Shown piece after piece: positions 1 to 7,712 of a stretch of 64,000 bases of DNA. Made by a program: the position numbers and the translations under genes. Positions within the stretch are counted from its first letter, which is position 1. Every line of letters starts with the position of its first letter. Source of the DNA: an uncultured Oscillospiraceae bacterium (GTDB lineage Bacteria; Bacillota; Clostridia; Oscillospirales; Ruminococcaceae); contig CAJUAN010000002.1 in the NCBI GenBank assembly GCA_910584715.1, forward strand, positions 62,001-126,000, given 5' to 3'. A model generated the notes under the pieces. It was not told the origin of the DNA and searched no databases. It was given only the letters and a program-made list of their open reading frames with translations.

Positions 1-4
1 AACG

Positions 5-10
5 TATTAT
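5..10 (+). promoter_or_regulatory. possible -10 box for the sigma-factor operon
   Basis: TATTAT lies about 35 bases before the first start codon. The matching -35 region falls outside the window, so the promoter type cannot be decided; ECF sigma operons are often autoregulated from a different promoter type. Confidence 0.3.
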
Positions 11-46
11 AACTATAGGACATCAAATCGGAGGGGTGAGAACGGT

Positions 47-601
47 ATGACGGACAGGCAGTTTGAGCGGCGGATAACGCTCATACAGCAGGGCGACAAG
101 CAGGGTCTGAAAGAAATTTACGAGGAATACGGAAAAACAATATATCAGTGTGTGTACCAGATACTCCGCAGCAGCCACGACGCGGAGGATATTACGTCGG
201 AATTTTTCCTGAAGCTGTGGAGGATAGCCGATACCTACTGTTTCGGAGGCAAGCACAAAAGGTGGCTGGTCACAATTGCCAGAAACATGGCGCTGGACTT
301 CCTTAAAAAGCAGAAGCGGGAGCAGCCGATCCTGGACGGAGATACAGAGGATAAAACTGTTCCGGAACCGGCGGACAACGTTTCCACCGAGGATACTGTC
401 ACGGGGAAAATGGCTGTGGCGGAGGCTCTGGAAACGCTGGACGAAAGCGAGCGGGAAATCGTCAATATGCACATTCTCGCGGAGCTGACGTTCAGGGAGA
501 TAGCCGCTATAGTGGAAAAGCCTATCGGTACCGTGACGTGGAAGTACCGCAATGCAGTGATGAAGCTGCAAAAAATTGTAGGGGAGGCGCAGTCGGTATG
601 A
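47..601 (+). CDS. ECF-type RNA polymerase sigma factor
   Basis: A 184-residue alternative sigma factor that would direct RNA polymerase to a small regulon in response to an envelope signal. Region 2 spans roughly residues 24-92, with the typical DAEDITSEFFLKLW core. Region 4 spans about 124-176, with the helix-turn-helix LTFREIAAIVEKPIGTV. Length and two-domain layout fit the ECF (sigma-70 group 4) family. The start has GGAGGGG eight bases upstream. Its stop overlaps the next ATG (ATGA), so it is coupled to the anti-sigma gene. The serpin and VWA genes behind it in the operon are its most likely targets; that is inference. Confidence 0.9.
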   Translation: MTDRQFERRITLIQQGDKQGLKEIYEEYGKTIYQCVYQILRSSHDAEDITSEFFLKLWRIADTYCFGGKHKRWLVTIARNMALDFLKKQKREQPILDGDTEDKTVPEPADNVSTEDTVTGKMAVAEALETLDESEREIVNMHILAELTFREIAAIVEKPIGTVTWKYRNAVMKLQKIVGEAQSV

Positions 602-1569
602 ATTTGAACGAAAGAAAAATAAAAGAACTGTACAAGGCTCATGCTGAACAGACCGCGCCCGACATGGACGCGCTCTGGGAGCGGATAGAACGGGGTCTTG
701 ACGAGAAAAACGCCGATACTGTCAGCGGAGTGACCTCTAAGCCTGTAAGGAAGCATATCGGTTTCGGAAAGATAGCCATACCTGCGGCGCTGGCTGCGGT
801 CATTGCGCTGGTGATAGCTCCGGCGACTTTCAGAGGATCCAAAGGTTCCGATATGGCGTACAATTCGGAAAACAGTATAATGGATATCCAAAATTCCGCA
901 GAAGCAGACGCAGGCGGCGCTTCAGAGGACGGATTTGACGGAGGCGGCTACAGTGATGAAAATGACGAATCCAAGGCGGCTGAAACAATTCCGACGACAG
1001 TCACTTCGCTTGGAACTGTGAGGTACGAGGATTTGGAGCTTGAGCCTGCCGGCACATATTACGGCGCGGAAGACGCTCCCGCCGACAACAGCTCCGTAGC
1101 CGCTCCGCCCGCAAAGCCGTCGGGAGACGATTTCTTTGTTGAGGCAAACGTTTTAATACACACGGACATAATTGTCAACGCATATGTGGACAGGGTCTAC
1201 AGCCGCGGAGAAACGATGTGCTACGTGCTTACCGCGGAGAATGCCGATACAAATGAAACCGAAAATATTACGCTTGAAAGCGCGACGCCCTACAGGCTTC
1301 TTGAAAACCGCAGCTATGTGCTGCCGCTGAAATTTGACGGCGGGACGTACAGTCTGGTTTTCGAGAACGCTCCCCAGATAGAGGTCACTCTGGACGGCGG
1401 GCTGATATTCCACAACGGCTGGGTGACTCTCGACGGCGAGGATTCCGCGGACGTTATTTATACCCAAAACGGTATCGACGACTTTTTCTACGACCGCATG
1501 AAATTTTCCTACAGCGCGGATACTGACGCTCTTGTTAAAAAATGGCACGAACTGAAAGGAGACGGCTGA
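598..1569 (+). CDS. membrane anti-sigma factor-like protein
   Basis: A 323-residue protein that probably holds the preceding sigma factor at the membrane. The cytosolic N-terminus (about 1-55) is charged and helical, followed by one membrane segment at about 56-77. After that comes a long Ser/Asp/Glu-rich linker and an outside beta-rich domain (about residues 180-323). I see no zinc-binding HxxxCxxC motif, so it is not a ZAS-type anti-sigma factor by eye. The ATG at 598 was chosen because it overlaps the sigma stop codon; the frame is open further upstream but inside the sigma gene. The role rests on gene order plus single-pass topology. Confidence 0.7.
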   Translation: MNLNERKIKELYKAHAEQTAPDMDALWERIERGLDEKNADTVSGVTSKPVRKHIGFGKIAIPAALAAVIALVIAPATFRGSKGSDMAYNSENSIMDIQNSAEADAGGASEDGFDGGGYSDENDESKAAETIPTTVTSLGTVRYEDLELEPAGTYYGAEDAPADNSSVAAPPAKPSGDDFFVEANVLIHTDIIVNAYVDRVYSRGETMCYVLTAENADTNETENITLESATPYRLLENRSYVLPLKFDGGTYSLVFENAPQIEVTLDGGLIFHNGWVTLDGEDSADVIYTQNGIDDFFYDRMKFSYSADTDALVKKWHELKGDG

Positions 1570-1571
1570 TA

Positions 1572-2948
1572 ATGAAAAGAAAAGCTCTGACCGCAGCGTT
1601 GGCCTGTACGCTTACGCTGGCGGGCTGCACCGCGCCCGACGAGGAGGTGCAGACGGTGACTTGTTTGGCTGAGGAGGAAACCTCAGCTTGGTCCGAGACT
1701 ATCGAAAACGCTTCGGACTTTGTTCCCGCCGCGGCAGTCGGTATGCAGGATACGGATATCGGCATTGAGGAAACGCCTCAAACAAAAACGGACGGCACAA
1801 CCGATACGGTGGAAGTTGTTTTGGCAAGCGACACAAACAAAACGGAGATGAATTTTGAAATTATGGAAAACTATGAGATCGCATTTTTAAAGTATGCGGC
1901 GCGAAACGGCGAAAGTTTTGTGATATCTCCCGCAAGCGCGAAGCTTGCAATGGGCATGGCTGCTATGGGCGCGGGGGAAGACTCCTCCACGGAAAAGGAG
2001 CTGCTGGGGCTGTTCGGTTACGGTTCCAAAGAGGATATGGCTCTTGACGGCTACAGGCTCATGACCGAGCTGAACCGCGAGGACGGCAGCCTGTCCGCGA
2101 AAAATTCCTTGTGGGCGTCGGACAGGGTGGAAAGCCTGAACAGCGGCTTTACGGACGATCTTGACAATTACTTCCTTGCGGAAAGCTTTACACGCGATCT
2201 GACTTCCCAAGACTTTGTTGACGAGCTAAACGGCTGGGTTGAGGAAAACACCAACGGTCTGATAAAAGAAATGTTGGGCGAACCGCTTTCCGAGGAGGCT
2301 CGGCTTGCGTTGGTGAATACTTTGTATTTCAAAAACGAATGGCGGTATCATTTCAACGACAGGTACCAGAGGGGCTTTTACGGAGTGAGCGGCTTCAATG
2401 AGAATGCCCCCGCCATGAGCATGACGGAGTATATCATGTACTCCTCAGACGACGCTTTTAAATCGTTAAAGCTGGACTATACGGACGGCTCATGCATGAA
2501 GATATTCCTGCCTGCCGACGAGAACAGGCTTGTTACCGACATGATAGCGGAAATGTCAGCGGAGGAACTTTCGGCTGCTATGGAGCCTGTTTACAGGAGT
2601 ACCGAGGTGTCCCTGACCATGCCGCCCTTCGAGTGCGACTATAAGGCTTCGCTTGTGGAGATGTTCAAAAGTCTTGGAGTCCAAAGCTGCTTTGATGGGA
2701 ACAGGGCGGATTTCAGCGGCATTACAGCTGAGGAAAGCTTTTACATCTCGGACATTATGCAGGCGGCAAAAATAATCTGCGACGAAAAGGGCACCGAGGC
2801 TGCCGCGGCTACTGTTGTTACCGTAGCGACTTGTGCCGCTGTTCCGTCGTATCCGGTAGTGCTTACAATTGACCGCCCGTTCCTCTATACGATAGAAGCC
2901 CCGTCCTGCGAGACCCTTTTCATGGGCGTTATCACCGACATTCAATAA
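1572..2948 (+). CDS. serpin-family protease inhibitor lipoprotein (first of two)
   Basis: A 458-residue serpin with a lipoprotein signal ending in LAGC (Cys19), so it should sit on the outer face of the membrane. The serpin core is recognisable: SFVISPASAKLAMGMAAMGA near residue 120, LVNTLYFKNEW, and the C-terminal motif DRPFLYTI. The reactive-centre loop starts near residue 405 with hinge EKGTEAAAAT, the small-residue pattern of inhibitory serpins. Counting from the hinge puts P1 at or near Cys in TVATCAAV, but the loop is a few residues longer than in antitrypsin, so this is approximate. The start follows AAGGAGA closely; an upstream in-frame ATG at 1542 lies inside the previous gene. Serpins trap serine or cysteine proteases by a one-time conformational change. 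Confidence 0.93.
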   Translation: MKRKALTAALACTLTLAGCTAPDEEVQTVTCLAEEETSAWSETIENASDFVPAAAVGMQDTDIGIEETPQTKTDGTTDTVEVVLASDTNKTEMNFEIMENYEIAFLKYAARNGESFVISPASAKLAMGMAAMGAGEDSSTEKELLGLFGYGSKEDMALDGYRLMTELNREDGSLSAKNSLWASDRVESLNSGFTDDLDNYFLAESFTRDLTSQDFVDELNGWVEENTNGLIKEMLGEPLSEEARLALVNTLYFKNEWRYHFNDRYQRGFYGVSGFNENAPAMSMTEYIMYSSDDAFKSLKLDYTDGSCMKIFLPADENRLVTDMIAEMSAEELSAAMEPVYRSTEVSLTMPPFECDYKASLVEMFKSLGVQSCFDGNRADFSGITAEESFYISDIMQAAKIICDEKGTEAAAATVVTVATCAAVPSYPVVLTIDRPFLYTIEAPSCETLFMGVITDIQ

Positions 2949-2961
2949 AAGGAGAATTATC

Positions 2962-4227
2962 ATGAATAAAAGTAAAATTATAGCGGCAGTTGTTTCGGCA
3001 GCAGCGTTTGCGGGGATATTTTCCTCCTGCTCCGCCGCGGAAACAAACGATACGCCCGTAAAAACTGGGGACCTAACTGCGGCTGCGGCGCGGGTCGAAC
3101 ACGTGGAAGCGGTTTACTCTACAGATGAGATATCGGGAAGCTTCAACAGCGCGTTCCTGAAAGAATATTTAAAAGAGCAGGACAGCTTTGTTATCTCACC
3201 TCTAAGCGCGAAGCTTGCCGTGAGCATGGCGGCGGAGGGAGCGGACAGCGGCACAGGTACCGAAAAGGAGCTGCTTGACCTGTTCGGCTACGGAACTAAA
3301 GAGGATATGCTTTCCGACTGTGGCGGGATAGTAGCGGAGCTCAATGCTTCGGAGAACATTGACACGGCTAATTCCGCTTGGATATCCGACAGACTAAACG
3401 GTTTTAACGACAGTTACGGCGATACGTTGAAAGGTGTTTTTTCGGCAGATTTCTTTACTCAGGACTTATCTTCGGAGAAATTTGTAAAAGAGCTTAACGG
3501 TTGGGTGTCAGATAATACGAAAAAAATGATACCGAAGCTGCTGAATGAACCGCTGTCCGAGGACGCGCGGCTTGCGCTGGTGAACGCGCTGTACTTCAAA
3601 AACGAGTGGCTTTTCAAATTTGACGAGTATTCCACTCACGATCGGGACTTCTATGGCAAGAGCGGCACGGTGCAGGTTCCCACAATGTATTTGGCTGAGC
3701 GTTTGCAGTACGGCGAGGGCAAAAAATTCAAGTCGGTAGTCATGCTCTATATGGACGGTTCTTATATGCGGGTGTATCTGCCGCTGGACGAAAACGCCCG
3801 GATCGCCGATCTTATCGCGGAGATGAGCGTTGAGGAGCTTAACGCTGAATTTGAGGCGGGGTACGACACGGCGGACGTTGTGCTGTCCATGCCGAAATTC
3901 GAGTGCGAAAGCGGCGGTTCATTGCTGGAAATGCTTGAACGTCTGGGCGTTCGGGACGCTTTCGATCCCTCGGCGGCGGCTTTCGGGGAGATGACCGACG
4001 GTACTGAGGCTCTGTACATTTCCAAGATAATACAGGCGGCAAAAATAGTCTGCAATGAGGAAGGCACCGAAGCCGCAGCCGCCACACTGATAGCAATGGA
4101 CGAGGGCGCGGCGGCGCCTGCAAGCGATACTATCGAGTTTACCGTGGACAGACCCTTTCTGTACGAAATAAAAACCGCTTCCGGCGAGACCCTTTTTATG
4201 GGGGTCATGCAGGATATCAACAGTTAA
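2962..4227 (+). CDS. serpin-family protease inhibitor lipoprotein (second of two)
   Basis: A 421-residue paralogue of the preceding serpin, 13 bases downstream, with AAAGGAG before its ATG. The signal peptide ends in a lipobox with Cys23 (IFSSC). Core motifs match the first copy (DSFVISPLSAKLAVSMAAEG, LVNALYFKNEW, VDRPFLYEI). The hinge EEGTEAAAAT begins near residue 366, again the inhibitory type. The loop beyond it is different: LIAMDEGAAAPASDTIEF, acidic and alanine-rich, with P1 near Glu/Gly. The two copies therefore keep the scaffold but have changed the bait region, which suggests two different target proteases. Confidence 0.93.
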   Translation: MNKSKIIAAVVSAAAFAGIFSSCSAAETNDTPVKTGDLTAAAARVEHVEAVYSTDEISGSFNSAFLKEYLKEQDSFVISPLSAKLAVSMAAEGADSGTGTEKELLDLFGYGTKEDMLSDCGGIVAELNASENIDTANSAWISDRLNGFNDSYGDTLKGVFSADFFTQDLSSEKFVKELNGWVSDNTKKMIPKLLNEPLSEDARLALVNALYFKNEWLFKFDEYSTHDRDFYGKSGTVQVPTMYLAERLQYGEGKKFKSVVMLYMDGSYMRVYLPLDENARIADLIAEMSVEELNAEFEAGYDTADVVLSMPKFECESGGSLLEMLERLGVRDAFDPSAAAFGEMTDGTEALYISKIIQAAKIVCNEEGTEAAAATLIAMDEGAAAPASDTIEFTVDRPFLYEIKTASGETLFMGVMQDINS

Positions 4228-4239
4228 GGAGGAGCTTTT

Positions 4240-6075
4240 ATGAAAAACAGGAAAAGATTTTTATGTACGGTCACGGCGGTACTGACTGCGGCGGGAATGC
4301 TTTCGGGGTGCAGCGCCGACAGCAGCGGAGACGGTGGCGCGGAATACGTTACGACAAACGCGGGTACCGTTGCGGTCAACAGCGGCGGCGATGAAACTTA
4401 TTCCGCAGCAGGAGATTCAGACAACAGCTTCAATCCTAATGCCGACAGAGGAGGAGATATACCGGACTATGTACCCCAAGCAAACGGAAATTCCGGAGTT
4501 CTCCAGCATGCCGATTCGTCTGAAAGCGACGGAAACGCTGTGAACGGCGGCATAGTAGGCGTTGAAGCTGACAGATTAATGGCAGAGGAAGCTCCGGCGG
4601 ACGATACCTATCCTACAGGAAGTACCGAAGGTGCGGGCGGGTGGACAGAGTCCTCCTACAGCTATCGGGAATACTTCAATACCGAGGAGTACAACAGCAT
4701 TGTGGAAAGCGGCTACAAGTCCGTGGCGGCAAATCCCCTGTCAACCTTTTCTATTGACGTTGACACCGCTTCCTACGCGAACGTGCGCCGCATGATACAG
4801 GAGGGCGGCTACATCAACCCCGACGCTGTACGTATTGAGGAATTTATAAACTACTTCGACTATAGCTATCCCCAGCCGGCAACAGACGATCCGTTTTCGG
4901 TGACTACAGAGCTTTCCGACTGTCCGTGGAACGATGAAACAAAGCTTCTGCTTGTGGGTCTGAAAGCGGAGGACATTCAGCGGGAGGAGCGGGAGCCGCT
5001 CAATCTGGTGTTCCTGATAGACGTGAGCGGCTCCATGTTCTCGGAGGATAAGCTGCCGCTTGTACAGAAAGCCTTTTCCATGCTGACGGATACCCTCACC
5101 GAGGACGACAGGATCTCCATAGTTACCTATGCGGGTGAGGAAAATGTTGTCCTGAAAGGCACAAGCGGCGCGGACAAGGAAAAGATAAAGGACGCGATAA
5201 ACAGCCTTGAAGCGGGCGGTTCTACCTACGGCGAGGCGGGAATAAACCGAGCCTACGAGCTTGCGGAAAAGTACTTTATCAAGAACGGCAACAACCGTGT
5301 TCTTTTGGCTACGGACGGCGATCTGAACGTGGGACTGTCCAGCGAGGAAGAGCTTACGGAGCTTATCGAGGAAAAGCGGGAATCGGGAGTTTTCCTGTCG
5401 GTACTGGGCTTCGGTACGGGCAACGTCAAGGACAACCGCATGGAGGCTCTCGCCGACCACGGCAACGGAAACTATTCTTACATTGACAGCGAGTCCGAGG
5501 CGAAAAAGGTTCTGGTAGAGGAAATGAGCGGCACCCTCTACACCGTGGCAAAGGACGTTAAGATTCAGGTGGAATTCAATCCCGCAAACGTTTCGGGGTA
5601 CCGTCTGGTAGGTTATGAGAACCGCGCTCTTGCGGACGAGGATTTTGCCGACGATACCAAGGACGCCGGCGAGATCGGAGCGGGACATACAGTTACCGCG
5701 CTGTATGAGATAGTTCCAAACGGCAGCGGAACGTCCATTCCCGAAGCGGAACTGAAATATCAGCAGAATACCGTGACAGGCAATAAAGACGAGCTTCTGA
5801 CTGTCTCGCTGCGCTACAAGCAGCCTGACGGAGACAAGAGCAAGCTGCTTTCCGTACCCGTTACAATGGAAAACTACAGCGCGAAAATGCCTAAGAACAT
5901 GACCTTTGCGGCAGCGGCGGCAGAGTTCGGAATGGTGCTTAAGGAAAGCGAATTCCGCGGCTCGGCAAGCTGCGGACAGATACTTGAAATGCTTGAGGAA
6001 AACGGTTACGATAAGGACGACTACAAGAGCGAGTTCGTTTATCTTGTGAGAACAATGGATAAACGCGGATATTGA
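4240..6075 (+). CDS. von Willebrand factor A domain lipoprotein, YfbK-like
   Basis: A 611-residue exported lipoprotein (lipobox LSGC, Cys24). A disordered Ser/Gly/Asp-rich spacer runs to about residue 140. Then comes the N-terminal domain typical of YfbK-type proteins (about 143-235, including STFSIDVDTASYANVRR) and a VWA domain from about 255. The VWA metal-binding MIDAS motif DVSGSM is at about 261-266, with STYGEAG and ATDGDLN supplying the other expected positions. The C-terminal part (about 440-605) resembles the DUF3520 region usually paired with this VWA type. VWA domains bind protein partners through a divalent metal. It is last in the serpin operon, 12 bases after serpin 2, with GGAGG upstream. 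Its partner is unknown. Confidence 0.88.
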   Translation: MKNRKRFLCTVTAVLTAAGMLSGCSADSSGDGGAEYVTTNAGTVAVNSGGDETYSAAGDSDNSFNPNADRGGDIPDYVPQANGNSGVLQHADSSESDGNAVNGGIVGVEADRLMAEEAPADDTYPTGSTEGAGGWTESSYSYREYFNTEEYNSIVESGYKSVAANPLSTFSIDVDTASYANVRRMIQEGGYINPDAVRIEEFINYFDYSYPQPATDDPFSVTTELSDCPWNDETKLLLVGLKAEDIQREEREPLNLVFLIDVSGSMFSEDKLPLVQKAFSMLTDTLTEDDRISIVTYAGEENVVLKGTSGADKEKIKDAINSLEAGGSTYGEAGINRAYELAEKYFIKNGNNRVLLATDGDLNVGLSSEEELTELIEEKRESGVFLSVLGFGTGNVKDNRMEALADHGNGNYSYIDSESEAKKVLVEEMSGTLYTVAKDVKIQVEFNPANVSGYRLVGYENRALADEDFADDTKDAGEIGAGHTVTALYEIVPNGSGTSIPEAELKYQQNTVTGNKDELLTVSLRYKQPDGDKSKLLSVPVTMENYSAKMPKNMTFAAAAAEFGMVLKESEFRGSASCGQILEMLEENGYDKDDYKSEFVYLVRTMDKRGY

Positions 6076-6094
6076 GTACTATAGATACACCGAA

Positions 6095-6127
6095 AGGCTG
6101 TGCAGGCAAAACTGCACAGCCTTTTTA
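6095..6127 (+). terminator. rho-independent terminator of the serpin operon
   Basis: Ten-base perfect stem (AGGCTGTGCA/TGCACAGCCT) with an eight-base loop followed by TTTTT, 20 bases after the VWA stop codon. Confidence 0.9.
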
Positions 6128-6215
6128 TGCGCCGATTTATTTGCATTTTGTGAAAAAAACGTCCCCGCGGGGAAAAACTGCTGTACAATGGTTTTAAACC
6201 GAAAGGAGGAGTTTA

Positions 6216-7082
6216 ATGACTTCAGGTGATTTTTCCTGTGAGGAAAAGCTTATGAGGGAGTGCCCCGAGCTGCACAAAAGGTACTGCAATTCGCTTTTGG
6301 CGTCGGTCAGGGTGCTTGTGAACTACAGGGCGGTATTTCCCGACTATACAGACCACAGCTATCTTCATACAATGAATATCATCAATTACTGCAATCGGCT
6401 GATCGGCGAAAATATTTACAGCATGAACTGCGGCGAGATATATGTGCTGATGATGGCGGCGGCTCTGCATGACACGGGAATGGGTATCTCCGCTGACGAC
6501 TACAGGGAGTTTCTGACAGAGAATGATTTTGGCGTGACTATCACATCGGACAGCGCTCCCGACCCGAACGTTATCCGCGATCTGCACCATGAGCTGAGCG
6601 GCTGCTTTATCCGGAAGTACAGTATGCTGTTTGAGATACCGGACGAGTTTGTATATCCGATAGTTCAGGCTGCAAGAGGGCACCGCCGTACCGATCTGTA
6701 TGACGCGAACGAATACCCAAAGCAGTACAGAGCCGGAGGATACGTTATAAGTCTGCCGTACATTGCTGCGCTTATAAGGCTTGCAGACGAGCTTGATATT
6801 TCCGCGGAAAGAAATATCAGTCTTGACAGAAATGTCAGCGAGGTCAAAAACGCTTACAGTATTTCGGTATGGAAGCTTCATTCCCTGATAAAGGACGTTA
6901 TTCTCACAAACAGTCGGTGTATTGTTCTCGTTGATAAAAATAAGCTGGACAGCAGCGATTCCGCAGAGCTGTCCAAATGGGTCGAAAAGCTGAGGACGGT
7001 CGCGGATTATACGGCTGGGGTCATTGCGGAAAGAACGTCCTACAGTATAAATAAGCGTATCGTTGCGGTGGAATACGTTTAA
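6216..7082 (+). CDS. HD-domain metal-dependent phosphohydrolase-like protein
   Basis: A 288-residue soluble protein. The HD signature is visible: His residues in TDHSYLHTMN (about 46-54), then the HD pair in AAALHDTGMG (about 85-86), and a further His in ARGHRR. These are candidate ligands of one or two metal ions. HD proteins hydrolyse nucleotides or other phosphoesters; the substrate cannot be told here. AAAGGAGGAG lies six bases before the ATG. A GC palindrome (CCCCGCGGGG, 6163-6172) and a possible -10 (TACAAT, 6184-6189) precede it. The STAS gene follows 64 bases later on the same strand, so it may act in a signalling pair. Confidence 0.75.
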   Translation: MTSGDFSCEEKLMRECPELHKRYCNSLLASVRVLVNYRAVFPDYTDHSYLHTMNIINYCNRLIGENIYSMNCGEIYVLMMAAALHDTGMGISADDYREFLTENDFGVTITSDSAPDPNVIRDLHHELSGCFIRKYSMLFEIPDEFVYPIVQAARGHRRTDLYDANEYPKQYRAGGYVISLPYIAALIRLADELDISAERNISLDRNVSEVKNAYSISVWKLHSLIKDVILTNSRCIVLVDKNKLDSSDSAELSKWVEKLRTVADYTAGVIAERTSYSINKRIVAVEYV

Positions 7083-7110
7083 CATTAAAGCCGTACCGCA
7101 TATTATTTGA

Positions 7111-7146
7111 AAGGAGGCGTATTTCCGAGGGAAATACGATTATAAA
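7111..7146 (+). promoter_or_regulatory. Shine-Dalgarno / hairpin / start arrangement of the STAS gene
   Basis: AAGGAGG (7111-7117) is followed at once by a perfect nine-base inverted repeat, CGTATTTCC (7118-7126) and GGAAATACG (7130-7138), with a GAG loop. Eight bases then lead to the ATG at 7147. Linear SD-to-start distance is 29 bases; with the hairpin folded it is eight, the normal optimum. The frame is closed by TGA at 7108-7110 and no ATG, GTG or TTG occurs between it and 7147, so no earlier start exists. Confidence 0.75.
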
Positions 7147-7485
7147 ATGAAAGTAATTTACACACTTACAGTAAAAGTTGACGGCAGACTTGATACAAGC
7201 ACGTCTCCCGAGCTTGAGGGAGCGCTTGCAAAAATTCTGTATGCCGACAGGGTTAACGACGTAAGATTTGATTTCGCCGACCTTGAATATATTTCCAGTT
7301 CAGGGCTGAGAGTAATACTTGCAGCATTGAAGAGGATAGGCGGCAGAGGAGGAAAGGTGTACATCGAAAACGCCAACAGTACCGTTAAAAGCATACTTTC
7401 CATGACGGGATTTGACACAATGCTGGCGGTAGATCCGCAGGATGACGGCAACAGCATTGCAGAAGACGGTACAGAACAACAATAG
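7147..7485 (+). CDS. STAS-domain anti-sigma factor antagonist (SpoIIAA/RsbV-like)
   Basis: A 112-residue single-domain protein. The STAS pattern is clear: VDGRLDTSTSPELE near the N-terminus, then LEYISSSGLRVILAA at about 47-61. The serine cluster there holds the usual phosphorylation site. Such proteins bind anti-sigma kinases when dephosphorylated and are released on phosphorylation, which sets sigma-factor or other output activity. No kinase lies next to it; a matching phosphatase and kinase pair is encoded at 37.4-39.6 kb. The SD is 29 bases upstream with a hairpin between (see the regulatory entry). Confidence 0.88.
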   Translation: MKVIYTLTVKVDGRLDTSTSPELEGALAKILYADRVNDVRFDFADLEYISSSGLRVILAALKRIGGRGGKVYIENANSTVKSILSMTGFDTMLAVDPQDDGNSIAEDGTEQQ

Positions 7486-7500
7486 ACCTTTGTGGAACGA

Positions 7501-7534
7501 GCGTTAAAACAGCGTTGGAACGTTGTTTTAACGC
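7501..7534. terminator. hairpin after the HD-STAS genes
   Basis: Eleven-base perfect stem GCGTTAAAACA/TGTTTTAACGC with a short inner stem (CGTT/AACG). The trailing T run is poor (CGTTTC), so termination is plausible but not certain. Confidence 0.5.
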
Positions 7535-7554
7535 CGTTTCAGCTGTGGGTTCAC

Positions 7555-7712
7555 TTAGTTCGGGCTGTAATTTTGTTTGTTGTACTTCACCCTGATGTCG
7601 TCGGGAAGTGCATATATCGGAATGTAGAATTTCATTTTGCCTTTTGCGTTTAGCTTTTCAATGGCTTTAAAGCATTTCGCATCAGTTGTACCGTTCGTTT
7701 TACATTTTTTCA
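7555..7712 (-). pseudogene. 3' remnant of an unrecognised gene
   Basis: A minus-strand frame ending at TAA (7555-7557) reads sensibly for about 50 residues (KMKFYIPIYALPDDIRVKYN near its end). It has no start codon with a ribosome site and runs backwards into the aldo-keto reductase gene in another frame. I read it as the tail of a broken gene. The family was not recognised. Confidence 0.35.
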
